A DNA stretch of 64,000 nt from Paramacrobiotus metropolitanus (Eukaryota; Tardigrada; Eutardigrada; Parachela; Macrobiotidae): NCBI RefSeq assembly GCF_019649055.1, contig NW_026570229.1:1922001-1986000 (forward strand). Reading direction: 5' to 3'. Position 1 is the first letter of the stretch. Each line of letters begins with the position of its first letter. The translations under genes were made by a program, and so were the position numbers. Positions 1 through 11,017 of this stretch are shown one piece after another. The notes under the pieces were generated by a model. It searched no databases. It was not told where the DNA came from and worked only from the letters and a program-made list of their open reading frames with translations.

Positions 1-720
1 AATTCAATTTTCTACGTACAGTTGACACATCAAAAATTCGCAACGAATTATTTTTACAAATTATTATTGTTTTGACTTGTGGTCAGAAATGCGAGTTCTG
101 TATCGTAACGGAGCCAGGAGACTTCCTTTTTAGATACAGAACACTTTGACTCGGCCCCCCAATCAGCGGTAGGGGGTGTGATTGAAATGTTACAGAACTT
201 CCGGCTCTGTATCGTACAGAACACATTCAAAGTGCCTTTCGATTACAGCTATTTAATATTATATTATATATAATAATATTAATATTAAAGATACCACGTA
301 ATAAAAAATATAAATATTAAAGATACCACGTAGACTACGTACATTACGTAAACATTACATAAAAATTAATATTAAAGATACCACGTAGACTACGTACATT
401 ACGTAAACATTACATAAAAATTATCTTTATCATATAAAAAAGACCATAAAACTACGAGTTTTACAGAAAATCACACGGAGTACTTATTACAAAAGTAACC
501 AGTGTGAGGATACCCGAAAGAATTGCAACAAACAAGGCTACTTAGGTAATTAACAAACCCGGGAGCATGCATCTCTCTACCTGGGAGCATTCGGGAGAGC
601 AGCGATGCCCGTTGAAGAATAACAGCATCAGCATTATTATAATTTGTATCTTATTATATTAATTTATTATATTAAATAATATTAATTTATTATATTATTA
701 TTTACATATTAAATAACGAA
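1..720. other. AT-rich intergenic DNA with short repeats
   Basis: No open frame here resembles a gene. The stretch is AT-rich and includes (AT)n-like sequence around 250-290 and 640-710. A short related motif, a run ending in GATACAGAACAC or GTACAGAACAC, recurs near 133-143 and 215-225. I see no coding or RNA signal. Confidence 0.6.
316..428. repeat. Tandem duplication, 55-bp period
   Basis: A unit starting ATTAAAGATACCACGTAG at 316 is repeated at 371 with period 55 bp and near identity. A truncated piece (AATATTAAAGATACCACGTA) lies just upstream at 281-300. It contains several ACGTA palindromes. No coding content. Confidence 0.85.
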
Positions 721-815
721 ATGGCTACGCGCGAGAGCATCTCGCGCTATGAGTTTTGGCTACATGCGAGAGTTTCTCGCGCTATGAGTTTTGGCTACGC
801 GCGAGAGTTTTCGGG
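721..815. repeat. Short tandem array of palindromic GCGCGAGAG units
   Basis: About three units of roughly 33-38 bp share GGCTACGCGCGAGAG, then CTCGCGCTATGAGTTTT. Each unit is internally palindromic (CGCGAGAG against CTCTCGCG). The reverse complement of the same unit occurs at 2655-2735, so the two arrays form an inverted pair around a 1.8-kb interval. Confidence 0.75.
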
Positions 816-1669
816 TGGAACGAAATTAAAAATAAAAAAATATGATTTTCCTTAATACTTTGTAGTTTATCATATTTGTCAAGTCATGACAACTGTAAAT
901 GCTGTAAAAGTCACCTTCGTACATGAAAGTAAGTATCATAAGTAATTATCATAATATCGAACCGGCATCTCGCGCATTGCGCTGACCATTGCGATTCTGT
1001 AATAATATTATTGCGATTCTGCAATAATATTATTGCGATTCTGTAATAATATATGTATAATCTCTGTTCGAGGCACACACGGTAGGTTTTCCGGTAACGA
1101 TAACGATATGACTCACCCCAAATTTACCGTTTTTCTGCCTGTACCGTATCGTTACGCCCGCTAGGATAACGACACATAGCGTTGGTGTCGTTGGGCATCT
1201 CCGGTAGAATCTTGAGAGCCATGGCATTAGTGGATTACCGTTTTCTCAAACGAAATAACCATTTGAACATCGCTCTATGTACTAAAATATTTCAGCAAAC
1301 TAAAAAAAGAAAAATAGCATTTAAAAACAATTTATTTTGTGAGGGACTAACACACCGGAAGTCGTCAGTTCAATCAAACTGCCTCGCCACAAGCGGCTGG
1401 TCATGCTCTTGCAAATTCACTTAACAATTGTTAATTTAGTGAGACCGAGCCCGAGCCGAACTCTGTATCGACCGTTATCGTTGTGCTTAGCGAACACACA
1501 AACTTCTTACGGTGATGAAAACCATGACGGTAGCCTACCGTTATGGTTACCGGAAAACATACCGTATGTGCCCCGAACAGAGACTAACTAGCTCGCACAA
1601 TGGCACTAGTAATAATTATTATTAAGATAGGCGACAAATTCGAATGAGAAACACCCGCTATGCGTCCCT

Positions 1670-2302
1670 ATGTACTCCCAGTCTCCCGGCAGTAACAAAT
1701 GCTTGCTATACTCTTTTGCGTACGCGTATGACCTTCTATTGGGGAAACAGATCCAGAGCGCAAATCACGTCCGGGACGAGGATTTTCGACAGTGGTTCTT
1801 GGATATAATACAAAATAATTGTTTGCCGCGCCCTCGTTTCAGCCGGCTTACCTGCAAAAGCTGGAACCGCGCGGCACCTCACACACGAGCGAACGACGCC
1901 CAGACGGCTGCACAACGTTTGCCTGGCAGAGGGGAATGTGCTTGGCGTGGGATGTCACCTGTGTCGATACGGTTGCTGCTTCCCATATTAGGTAGGTCCA
2001 CATCGTCGACTGCCGGATCGGCCGCGGTGCAAGCGGAAGAAAGAAAATCCAGTTTGTGCTTCTACTTGAGCGGGCATTACATTTTCGCACCCATTGCCTT
2101 CGAAACAATGGGACCATGGGGACCGTCAGCTACCGCTATTATCAAAGAAATCGGGAAACGACTGCGTGATCAAACCGGAGAGGCTCGCTCCCATGAATTT
2201 CTCCGGCAGCGGCTATCTTTGGAGATTCAGCGGGGAAACGCGGCTCCCGTTTTAGGAACAATAGATGGAGTGGAAAAGTTAATTGAGCTCTTTCTGTTGT
2301 GA
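1670..2302 (+). pseudogene. Retroelement-derived relic, frameshifted
   Basis: The last third of this open frame (residues about 135-200: FAPIAFETMGPWGPSA, then FLRQRLSLEIQRG and VLGTIDG) matches a C-terminal tract that I recognise as recurring beside reverse-transcriptase fragments in invertebrate genomes. Its upstream continuation, containing LAWDVTCVDTVAASHI, lies in another frame at about 1910-1990, so at least one frameshift separates the two parts. The same domain recurs in the window at 21295-21665 (-) and 56452-56835 (-). The family assignment is from memory and the exact clade is uncertain. It is surely non-functional here because the frame is broken and no reverse transcriptase adjoins it. 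Confidence 0.6.
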
Positions 2303-2654
2303 TTAGTAAACGTTTTCATTGTTTGGTTAACTCATAAATGTTGATTGATTTGTATTCTGCAGTCGTCTTGAAATAAAGAGATTTCAAACAAACAGGAGCA
2401 CTGACACCTCCTCCTCGAGTACAGGAAGAAACGCCCGAAGCAAAACTTCTGTGACCAAAAATAATGTTGTAGTAACGGCAGCTGATGTGCTGCCTATAAT
2501 TCGCCGGTTGGGAATGCCTACCGGTTTCCGAACGACTGCGGTGAGACTGACTTGATTGCAAATTGATTGATGCGACAATCATAATGCAATAATATAAACA
2601 ACTCTAGAGCTGAAATTATGTCGAAATGTATTAATTATTTTCATAAATAGTGGC

Positions 2655-2735
2655 GCCGAAAAACTCATAGCGCGAGATACTCTCGCGCGTAGCCAAAGCT
2701 CATAGCGCGGGAGTATTCTCGCGCGTAGACATGAC
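2655..2735. repeat. Inverted partner of the 721-815 palindromic array
   Basis: Two units of AACTCATAGCGCGAGA followed by CTCTCGCGCGTAG are the reverse complement of the 721-815 array. The inverted placement suggests they are the subterminal repeats of one degraded DNA element of about 2 kb, with the retroelement relic between them. Confidence 0.65.
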
Positions 2736-2949
2736 GATTAAATAATTTAATTTGATCTTTAGATACTGGCTGCCCCAGGCAAGAACCCTGGAAACATGAT
2801 TGTTCAGAAAACGCAGAAAATTTATCGAGTGTCGTTATTGTTTGTAACTGGCTTACCGTGGGTGTGCGTATCGGGCAACTGGTATTACTTCTACGACAAA
2901 CCACTGCTGTAAAATTTGGTAGCGCTGGGGTCTTCGCTCAACAACTCTT

Positions 2950-3615
2950 GTAACGGGTACGAGGACACACTAAGTATACGTGATAGACAAAAAATTAAGC
3001 GAGAATAAGTGATAACCATGCCCGGCTCATGCAACGCGGGCAACCACCCAGGTTTGCAGTTGCTTGTAAGCACATAAAAAATGACTGACTGAAAATTATG
3101 CAAACTTTCAACGCTGATTTCTCGTGCACTCTGGAACGTGACTATTCAACCAATATAACAGAAGACGCAGAAAAAAATAACACGATTTTTTGATACCAAA
3201 GAAGTGAGAAGATACGCTGATTCAAACAGATTACAGCTATTTTCATTTTCTCGTAGACTGAGCATAGAATCCACGGTCAAGGGTTCCCCACACAGAATCC
3301 TATGCTATGTCTACGAGAAACTCAAAAACGCTATCTCTTGTCTTAATCGCTATAAACTGCAACTTGTTGGGTATCAAAAATCTTGTAGTTTTTTTCTGCA
3401 TCTTTTGCTACATTGGTCAAATTGCTTCGTTCCATAGCACACAAGGAATGAGAGCTGGAAGTCAGCATACGCGTCTATAAAGACGAGCTGTTTACTACGC
3501 AGTACTTGGACCGCCAACCCTTGGTGGCTGGGTGTGCTGCACAACACGTGATTGGTTATCATTTATTCTCGCTGGTTTTTTGGTCTATCACGTATACTTA
3601 GTGTGTCCTCGTATA
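2950..3615. mobile_element. Degraded foldback element with long terminal inverted repeats
   Basis: The sequence at about 2955-3022 (TACGAGGACACACTAAGTAT, then a tract with GAGAATAAGTGATAACC) is the reverse complement of about 3553-3612 (GGTTATCATTTATTCTCGC, then ATACTTAGTGTGTCCTCGTA). The arms are about 60 bp and lie about 530 bp apart. A second palindromic element (3180-3400) is nested inside. I found no transposase frame, so this is a non-autonomous or decayed element. Confidence 0.65.
3180..3400. mobile_element. Palindromic MITE, diverged copy of the 62.35-kb foldback
   Basis: Around a centre near 3288 the sequence is self-complementary: TTCTCGTAGACTGAGCATAG on the left, CTATGCTATGTCTACGAGAA on the right. 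Outer arms contain TTGATACCAAAG and TTGGGTATCAAAA. The same arm words occur in the much better preserved hairpin at 62350-62911, so the two belong to one foldback family. Confidence 0.65.
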
Positions 3616-3619
3616 TCTC

Positions 3620-5250
3620 CCCTACCCCTGATATAACCAAGTTGTAGAGCACGTTTCGATACATATGACCGGAAAAGTGCTTTCCGAGACAGTTAAGGTT
3701 ACATGCAGCTCGAGGCCGCAAATGCTGTCGCTGGGGATCATAACTAGCAACCCAAAGCTGCGATAGTAAATAATTTCGGAACATTTGTATTCACTCGTGT
3801 TTAATAGAGTACATACGCTCAGTACAGTATGGTCAAACATAGAGGAACCTCAGTCTCGAGCGTGCAGCCCAATGTACTGTATCACGTATGTATGTATATG
3901 TGCTCTTGTGCAATATTTATCAAACTAGCCTATTCCCACCGTCTGGGGTCGGTATTTAAACCGTAACCTATACAATCTAAATTTTCTACTGTAATTCCGC
4001 ATTGGGCAGGTTTTCCAGTGGTCTCTCTGCAGCTGTCAATGCAGTTGGCTCCTCTTGAGACCTCCAGTAGGAAGGCGATGTGCCATCCATCACAACACCT
4101 AAACGGTTGTAAATAAATGACATGCTAACCGAGGGGAAATACCGACGGGATCCAAATTCTCCAGGAAGCGCGTTTTTGTCACGTCACTGCTGTGCTGGAA
4201 CTGAGAAGCCAGGCGGTATAAGTAAAACGTACCAGTGAGCTGCCCCACAGGGTCACCAGTGTCTGAATGCCCCAAACCCCTGCCCGTTTTACCTGGAATG
4301 ACGACCTTTCCCGGACGGTGCAGCGGAATTTCCTCACCGAAGAAGCGTATTTTTGGTGTTCGCAGGGTCCCCAGCGTTCCAATGGCACAAACCCCTGCTC
4401 GATTTTCCTCAGAACGTGACCCTTCCGTACAGAAGAAACAATGGAATTTACCCAGTGACCAGTGCAGTGACCCAGACAAGGCAAAGCAGGTCAAAGTGGA
4501 CCGGAGTCGAGCCGAACCAAAGCGTACCGCGAGCCGAGCCGTGAAGCCAGCCGTATGTGACGTCTATCAGTACCGCAGGCACCGGTGACGTCAGCGGACA
4601 CAGTTTTTGCGCGAAGGTGCGTTTTAAGCAAGGTGCTTACACTGTATGTGTCCGCTTTTCAGAACCGCAGGCACGGCCCGTGCATGCGGTGTGAAGGATG
4701 CGCATCGGCTGTGTGGACTGACGAGCTGAGGTTCAAAGCCCAATGGGCAGCCAGGACGCCCGGGAAGACATGGAGGGGAGTTCGCGACGCCGCGCGATGC
4801 ATTCGAAGGACCTCATGGGTTCCACCCGCAGGCATGTGAAGAGGAGTGGCTCTCCGTTCACCCGCGCACAGGCGGCTGCTAGGTTGTTTTTCTGTTTTTG
4901 CCGTGTTTTTCTCCATCTGCCAGATTCTAAGTCTGGTAGATTCTTCAGTTGCTTGATTTCGTCTTCTGAGCTGGATGCTTTTTCCTTTTGGCCCTTCAGC
5001 AAGGTGCTGCAGTGGCCTTTGATGTGTTGTATGAGAGGGAGATAAAGTGTGCAGTGTATTGGCGTTCAGTTTCCGTTTCTGTTCGCGCACAGGGGTGAAC
5101 TAGCCGTTCATCCCCTGTTAGAGCCCCTTACGTATAAAAGTTGAATAAACGAATTAATCCGCATCAGTTCCATCTGCACGGACAAAGACAAAGCGTAGTG
5201 TCAGCGGTTAAATCATTCGAAGATAACGATATTCACATTGTACTGCAGGC
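3620..5250. other. Intergenic stretch without a supported gene
   Basis: Several overlapping frames of 60-140 codons are open on both strands from about 4100 to 5090, where GC content rises. None shows a recognisable domain, signal peptide or splice pattern. A degenerate tandem duplication of about 115 bp is visible (GGGTCACCAGTGTCTGAATG near 4251 against GGGTCCCCAGCGTTCCAATG near 4364). A poly(A)-signal-like AATAAA occurs near 5146. I would not annotate a gene. Confidence 0.5.
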
Positions 5251-5254
5251 ACAC

Positions 5255-5450
5255 AGTTAAATTAAAATGATGTGTAATCGATACCCAAAGTGCTAAACCG
5301 TTTTCCACTGCTGCGGGTGGATCGTTTCAAGCGTTAATTTCTTGCAGACAGCTGTGGTGCACTTGTGTGTACATTAAGGGCTGTGTCAACAACAGTTCTC
5401 TCAAATTAATAGTTTTTTTAAATTTTCGTGCATCGGCCGGGCGCACTTAG
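5255..5450 (+). promoter_or_regulatory. Conserved upstream module, receptor copy 1
   Basis: A tract with TGTGTAATCGATACCC, AGTGCTAAACCGTTTTCC, CTTGCAGACAGCTGTGGTGC, AACAGTTCTCTCAAATTAAT and TGCATCGGCCGGGCGCA. The same ordered words recur about 550-700 bp before the start codon of other receptor copies. Shared descent explains the similarity; a cis-regulatory role is inference. Confidence 0.5.
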
Positions 5451-5941
5451 ATGAAAAGTTCGCCGAAGTTAGCAACACAGACGACATCCACACAGTAGCA
5501 CACGGGCCATAGTGTATCCCCAGTTTCAGTTTTTATATGAATGATTGAATGTTATCATTTTTTTTTCGCCTTGAGAAAAACTGAGCGTTTGGTGAAGCAG
5601 ACATACTGTAATAAAACTGGTGCCAGTTGTTTAGCGCTGTCGGTTCCTGCTTTGTGCACTAAAGCTGACCTTTTCGTTACTTTTAATCAACTAAGCAACC
5701 TCCGACGAAATCTAGTTTTTTACGCGATTCACAAGTAACCGGACGATGGATGATCTTGAAAGTGATAGTCGCGGTCGTAGCGATTTGCAGGATGGTGAAA
5801 CACTTAACCGTTCTGCTTCAGATACGCGTAACATGGTCTCGTTCAAACGTTTGGTAGCGTTTACGTGGATTGTCTTGCGGATGCTCGGCTTGGTTCGTTC
5901 GTATAACACCTGCCACCGGGGATGGAAAGTTTTTCTGTATA

Positions 5942-6110
5942 CAGCTTAGGACAAAAAAGACGCATAAGCCCACACCCAGATATCCGTACGCACGTGGCAA
6001 GTGCACTTGTACGACAACCGGATATTTTAGCTGAGCCGTACAGCGCACTGCGCTGCATGCGTTCGGAATGCTATGGGTGGGATTATGCGTCTTTTTTGTC
6101 CTAAAAGCTG
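5942..6110. mobile_element. 169-bp MITE with TA target duplication
   Basis: Terminal inverted repeats CAGCTTAGGACAAAAAAGAC (left) and the complement of CAGCTTTTAGGACAAAAAAG (right) bound the element. TA lies on both sides (5940-5941 and 6111-6112). Removing the element and one TA restores CTGTATACTGAAC, which matches receptor copies 2 and 5. TA duplication and CAG termini fit the Tc1/mariner superfamily. It has no coding capacity and needs a transposase supplied in trans. Confidence 0.85.
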
Positions 6111-6619
6111 TATACTGAACATACTGTGGTTTCTGATGCTGGCGGTGCTGATGTTAAGTGTCGCGCTCGTGGAGACCCGTGTCATTGCTGACATGCAGCT
6201 GGCTTTGGTCCGCGGTATTCTGACTACATACTGCTTGCTGGTCGTGTGCACGTTTTACAATTGGCACCAGATAATCCATCAACGGGGAAGCGAACGGGAC
6301 AATAAAACGCTTGCAGAATGGCAAACACATGAAGCGGAGTATACTAGTCATTTTTATGACGTCTGGAAGGTCAGCCAGGATTTGAACTTCATATTCCGCA
6401 TAATATTCGTCCATGATTACATGGCATGTGCATTGGTCCTCGGAGAGCTTTGTTACCATGAGCGCGGGTTATACCAGCCCTGTGTAAATTTAATGGCAGT
6501 GCTTTCGCAAATCCTGATGACAGTCGTCTTAGCAAACGGTGTCGCCGCCGTTAGCGATGAGGTGGGCCTGCATTTCTAGGTTTGCCAATCGCTTAATTTA
6601 CTCTTTTGTAAATACCAAA

Positions 6620-6661
6620 TAGATCCAATTACAATAATGTGGTATTATTGTAATTGGATCT
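6620..6661. repeat. Perfect 18-bp hairpin in intron 2 of copy 1
   Basis: AGATCCAATTACAATAAT and its exact reverse complement are separated by about 5 nt. Receptor copy 2 has only one arm-like stretch at the matching place (TATTGTAATTAGCTC near 10491), so this hairpin arose after duplication. Confidence 0.75.
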
Positions 6662-6943
6662 ACGCTTTAAATATCGCTTGAAAAACCGATGTTGCGCTTC
6701 TGAATTACATAGTACGAAGAAATTGTCGTTATATTTTAGGGTAACTATCTAACAGATGTATTAGACAAGATGTTGTCCAAGACTAACGGGATGTCGAATG
6801 CCGAGGAGAACCGGCTACTTAAGGAGATCGGACAGATGAAAGAGCTCTCAGTTGGCTGGAAATTTGGTACTATGCCCATCGACCACCATTTTGTCTGGAG
6901 TGTACGTACTGTTCATCCAATCAAATTTGGACGTTATAACATA

Positions 6944-7345
6944 CTGTAGCCGCTAGACCAGATTGCACCACTTTTAGATCCAGCCGTAGGCTACCACTGG
7001 CCGGGCACTGAGCAGGAGCCTTCCTCCCAACGGGCGGCGCACACGTTATATTTTTGATTTTAATGTATTAAAGCCAGCTGAACTGCCCCTGCCAGGGGCA
7101 CCCTAAAAACCACAACAAACCAGGTTTACAAAACTATATCAGAGCTCTGAATTTGCCATTTCTTTAAATTTTTGTTACCAATAAGTAAATAAAGCTTATA
7201 TCCCATCCAGAGCAGTTCACCAAGGAATGGCTTGAAATTAAAAGCAGAACTCCAAATATTGTTGCAAGGGTGCAAAGTGTGTATATTGGGCTTGCATTTT
7301 TCCGTACACCAGACTCTGTGGTGCAATCTGGTCTAGCGGCTACAG
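6944..7345. mobile_element. 402-bp MITE in last intron of receptor copy 1
   Basis: Inverted termini of about 28 bp begin CTGTAGCCGCTAGACCAGAT and are flanked by TA on both sides (6942-6943, 7346-7347). The interior shares words with the element at 24917-25460, including GTGTGTATATTG, CCGTACAC, CTCTGTGGT and a GGGGCACC-type tract. The two therefore look related within one Tc1/mariner-like non-autonomous group. No transposase frame. Confidence 0.85.
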
Positions 7346-7439
7346 TATTAATTCAACATGGGTGGTTGATCATAAATTGCAGGCAAGCATTGCTTTGGTG
7401 TTTCTGACCGGCTGTATAGCGAAGGCAAGTAACACCTGA

Positions 7440-8150
7440 GTCTGGGGAGCTGCTTCATGGATCTTCGGTACAAGTAGTGATAGTCTGGAACTGACAGGCT
7501 GCTCACGTACCCCATTGACACTGCTTGTACAAAATTTAATAATATATCGTTATGTTACTGCATGTGCGCCGATCAGTCGTAGAATCAATCTCGCAGTATT
7601 TTTGTTAGCTGCTTTACAGAGGAGTCGTTGCAACGATTTTTATTATCCCGGTATTTTTCAGTTTACTTTTGCTTTTTAGTCTGCCCTTTTTCAACTGAAT
7701 CGCGTTTAATCGTTATGTTATTTCGCTGATAAAACTACATACTACTTTCCGTACGAATGCTACGTATCACAAAAAATTTCACAACATCTTCGGAAACAAC
7801 CACTCAGTAAACATCAGTTGCCAGAGGCGGCTTAAACACAGAACAAATCTGGTTTACGTTTGCTCCCATCTGCGCTGTCCCCATGATCGATGCCGCGTTT
7901 CCTCGTTGGATTCCGATGCTGATCCGTTGGCGAAGATACTCCGTGGCTCGTTTTTCCGTTAGAACGTATTAACAACAACCAGTATGTAAACTACATGTAG
8001 GTAAACTACAAGTATCTGTATCTGTAAAATAACAAATTTATACTGCCAACGAAATTAATCCGGATCAGTCATTTCTGTAATCAAAAACACTTGCGCAGAG
8101 TCAACGTTTACATCGTACGCAGATGATGTGTTTGCAGGCATCGGCACAAT
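7440..8150. other. 3' flank of copy 1 and intergenic DNA
   Basis: The first 200 bp match the 3' flank of receptor copy 2 (AGCTGCTTC, then TGGATC..CGGTA, then GTTATGTTACTGCATG). I see no additional gene. Confidence 0.5.
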
Positions 8151-8345
8151 AGTAGTGATGTAGTAATCGATAATCCCAAAAGTGCTGAACCGTTTTTCGT
8201 TGCTGCTGGTTGATTGGTTGAAGCGTTATTTTCTTGCAGACAGCTGTGGTGCTCTTGTGTGTACAGTGTGGACTCTGTCAATAATAGTCCTCTCAAATTA
8301 ATACAGTTTTCAGGAATTTTCTCGCACCGGCCGGCCGCATTTCGT
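8150..8345 (+). promoter_or_regulatory. Conserved upstream module, receptor copy 2
   Basis: Contains TAATCGATAATCCC, GTGCTGAACCGTTTTTCG, CTTGCAGACAGCTGTGGTGC, GTCCTCTCAAATTAATACAG and CACCGGCCGGCCGCA in the same order as the module before copy 1. The regulatory role is inferred from conservation only. Confidence 0.5.
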
Positions 8346-8472
8346 TATGGAAGCACCATGTATCGGTACGGGTTGTAAGAGGAGAATCCTCTTTACACAC
8401 AGCAGCCGCCCATCCGCCGCCTACCTGGTTGGCTCAAGCTCAAGCACAAATATCTTGATCTTCGCCAACAGC

Positions 8473-8542
8473 GGCGATGGCACAGTGGCTGTGCTACGTG
8501 GATGTCACTCGGTAGCCAGCGGTTCGATTCCGCTCCATCGCC
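8473..8542 (+). ncRNA. tRNA-like sequence with A and B boxes
   Basis: TGGCACAGTGG (8478-8488) matches the RNA polymerase III A box and GGTTCGATTCC (8521-8531) the B box, at tRNA-like spacing. Terminal GGCGATGG pairs exactly with CCATCGCC. A T-arm stem AGCGG/CCGCT and a D-arm GCAC/GTGC can form. The anticodon arm does not fold well and the acceptor overlaps the A box by canonical numbering, so this is probably a tRNA relic or a SINE head rather than a working tRNA. Confidence 0.35.
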
Positions 8543-8882
8543 ATTTTTCGGAATTTCCTCAACAGACAGGATCTTCATCTGACCGCCCTCCCTCGCTGAG
8601 ATCATCACGGACAGCCGACTTATGGCTGCCTCTGTTATAGGGTCATATTCCGTGCACATCAATCAGCTTGAATTTCAATTTTTAATGTCAACATCTATAA
8701 TCGATTTTTTCTGGTCCTGAGAACGAGTGAGCGTTTCTAGGCCGCCATACTAAAACTCATACCAGTTGTGCAGCGTTACCGGCTCCCGCTTTGCGTGCCA
8801 ACGTCGACCTTTTCGAAAATTTTAGTTAACTAAGGCGATATTAAATTGTACTGTATTATACGCGTTTTGCACGTAAAGCAAA

Positions 8883-10869
8883 ATGGGTGATTTGGAATGT
8901 GATCCATTTTTCCCGAGTCTCACATTTGGATTTGTCATACTGCGTCGCGGATTGCCGGTTGGCAGCATTTTTGACCGTGAGGCGCTGGTTCAAGCGGCAA
9001 ATGCGCGTTGCGCTGTCTGGTTCAGCCGTTTAGTGGCGTTTATGTGGATGGTGCTACGGATGCTCGGCTTGGTTCGTTCGTGTGGCAACCACCACTGGGG
9101 ATGGAAGGTTTTGCTGTTTATACTGAACATACTGTGGTTTGTGGTGCTGGGAGTGCTGCTGTTAAGTGTTGCGTTTGTGGACACCGCTCCACAAATCAAG
9201 GCATGTCAACGAGAGAAAAAATACATGAAAATCGCGGCTATCGTACTGAAGTCGAGCTTATCTGGGATAGTTTTTGTTTGTGCCAGCTGGAGCCTGTGGG
9301 ATATGCCTCGGTATTTGATGAACGTTTATAACCACTATCTACACAGCAGAGCGTAAGTAGCGGGAGCAAAATGCAGTATCAGCTGCGCAAAATATTAATG
9401 ATAGTGAAATTCTTTGCGGGCTGATGAATTACTCCAAATTTTCTAGTATTTCGGGTCCTTTATGTATAATGTTAACCACCCACTGACGCCTGACTCGCGC
9501 TGCATATTCTGTAATTTCAGAAAAACTTATAAAGGTCGCAGAACTCATGTTTATGAGTGGATTATTTTATTATTAAATTAGTTACTTCTGAAACCTTCAT
9601 TTTGTAATGAAATAACAAAATCGGCTTAGCCGATTACAAATGTGCAATGAATTATTGGACTGCTAACAATTTGAAAAAATTCTAAATGCTTATGCTAACT
9701 TATATTAATGTTAACAAACAGCTTATGTTAATAAACCAGAATCACTCTACCCGGGCCAATTTTTTACAGTATTATGTCGATACACAAGTTGCAAGCGATT
9801 TCTCTATGCTCCAGAAAGGCACTATCAGAACCGGGCTCATTGTTTGCGACCTTCAATCAGCGTACCAATCCGGAGTGCGGTTTTGTCCTCAGTGCCATAG
9901 CTGCATTCTTTTTCCTTCTGCACAAAAATACTCTGGGATTATTCACTGATGTTGCCGAATTGTCCGCGCACGGAGGGCAGTTATGGGAACAGACCGTCCA
10001 TAACAAGTTGTTTTCCAAAGGAGAAACACTGTACTACTGGGGCATATACGCCGGTGTCATTGCCGAAATGCAGCTGGCCTTGGTTCGCGGCGTTCTGACT
10101 ATGTACTGTTTGCTAGCCGTTTGCACGTTTTACTATTGGCATAGGTTAATCCATCGACGGGGAAGCAATGGTGATAGGGAAACCCTCGCGGCCTGGCAGA
10201 CACATGGATGGGAGTATGGTTGTCACTTTTATCAGGTCTGGAGGGTCAGCCGGCATTTGAACTTCATATTGCGTATAATATTCCTTCATGATTATATCGC
10301 ATGTGCCTTGGTCTTCGGAGAGCTTTTTTACGACGAACGCGGGCTATATCAACCATGTATTAATTTAATCGCAGTACTATCGCAAACTCTGATGACAGTC
10401 GTCTTAGCAAATGCCGTCGCCACCGTAAGCGATGAGGTGGGTCTGCATTTCTAAGATTTTCGAATACTCTGCTGTTTTGTAAATACCGGTATTGTAATTA
10501 GCTCTTCGAACGCTTGGAATATCGGTTAACAATCACTACTGTACGTCTGCGTTAGCCCGATAAAACTGCCGTTTTTTTAGGGTAATCATCTGACAGATGT
10601 ATTGGACAAGACATTGTCCGAGATTAACGGGATGTCGGATGCCGAAGAGAACCGGCTACTTAAGGAGATCCGAAAGTTCAAAGAGAACTCCGTGGGCTGG
10701 AAATTTGGTGCTATGCCCGTGGACAATCGTTTTGTCTGCAGTGTAAGTACTGTTGATCCAATCAAACTTGGGCCGTCGAACGTATTACTGTAATTTATTC
10801 TGAAAGTGTGATCATAAATTGCAGGCAGGCGTTGCTTTGGCGGTTCTGACCGGCTTCATAGCGAAGTGA
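8883..10869 (+). CDS. GR-like seven-transmembrane receptor, copy 2 (type I), intact
   Basis: Four exons give an uninterrupted protein of 432 residues: 8883-9352, 9815-10436, 10581-10742 and 10825-10869. Intron phases are 2, 0 and 0. It starts MGDLECDPFFPSLTF. Exon 1 holds TM1 (FMWMVLRMLGLVRS), TM2 and TM3. Exon 2 holds TM4 (FVLSAIAAFFFLLHK), TM5 (AEMQLALVRGVLTMYCLL) and TM6. Exon 3 is hydrophilic and ends GWKFGAMPVDNRFVCS. Exon 4 finishes TM7 with ALAVLTGFIAK. A cytosolic N-terminus, an LLGL-type TM1, an FG-x-M-P-x-D tract before TM7 and phase-0 introns near the C-terminus are features of insect gustatory receptors, where the family forms ligand-gated cation channels. Sequence identity to known GRs looks low, so a lineage-specific relative is possible. 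Confidence 0.65.
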
Positions 10870-11015
10870 AGCAAACACCTTATTTTGGGAAGCTGCTTCT
10901 TGGATCGCCGGTAGGGATGACAGCCTGCACACGAATCTCATTGATATTGCTTACGCAAATAAGATCGTTATGTTACTGCATGCGCGTCGATCATTCGTAG
11001 TATCAATCTCGTGGC
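10870..11015. other. 3' flank of receptor copy 2
   Basis: Resembles the flank after copy 1 exon 4 (AGCTGCTTCTTGGATC, then GTTATGTTACTGCATG). No separate gene. Confidence 0.4.
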
Positions 11016-11017
11016 CC

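Larger units (their letters stand above)
5746..7439 (+). pseudogene. GR-like receptor copy 1 (type I), disrupted by MITE and deletion
   Basis: The protein starts MDDLESDSRGRSDLQ and reaches TM1 (FTWIVLRMLGLVRS) and the start of TM2. A 169-bp MITE at 5942-6110 then puts an in-frame TAG into the exon. Beyond it the frame resumes with the rest of TM2, but this joins directly to the exon 2 sequence VIADMQLALVRG. TM3, the first intron and the start of exon 2 (TM4) have therefore been deleted. The fused exon minus the MITE and one TA is 645 nt, a multiple of three, so the deletion itself kept frame. The exon ends at about 6561 (GATGAG before GTGGGC). Exon 3 is 6740-6901 (162 nt, ending FVWS) and exon 4 is about 7383-7439. 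A second MITE (6944-7345) occupies the last intron. It is the upstream-most of seven tandem copies. Confidence 0.75.

Noticed and set aside
4099-5090. Cluster of overlapping 80-140 codon frames on both strands
   Set aside because: All frames open at once because of local GC richness; no domain, repeat or exon structure supports any of them.
8347-8640. 97-codon + frame starting MEAPCIGTG
   Set aside because: It covers the upstream module and the tRNA-like tract; equivalent positions before other receptor copies are not open.
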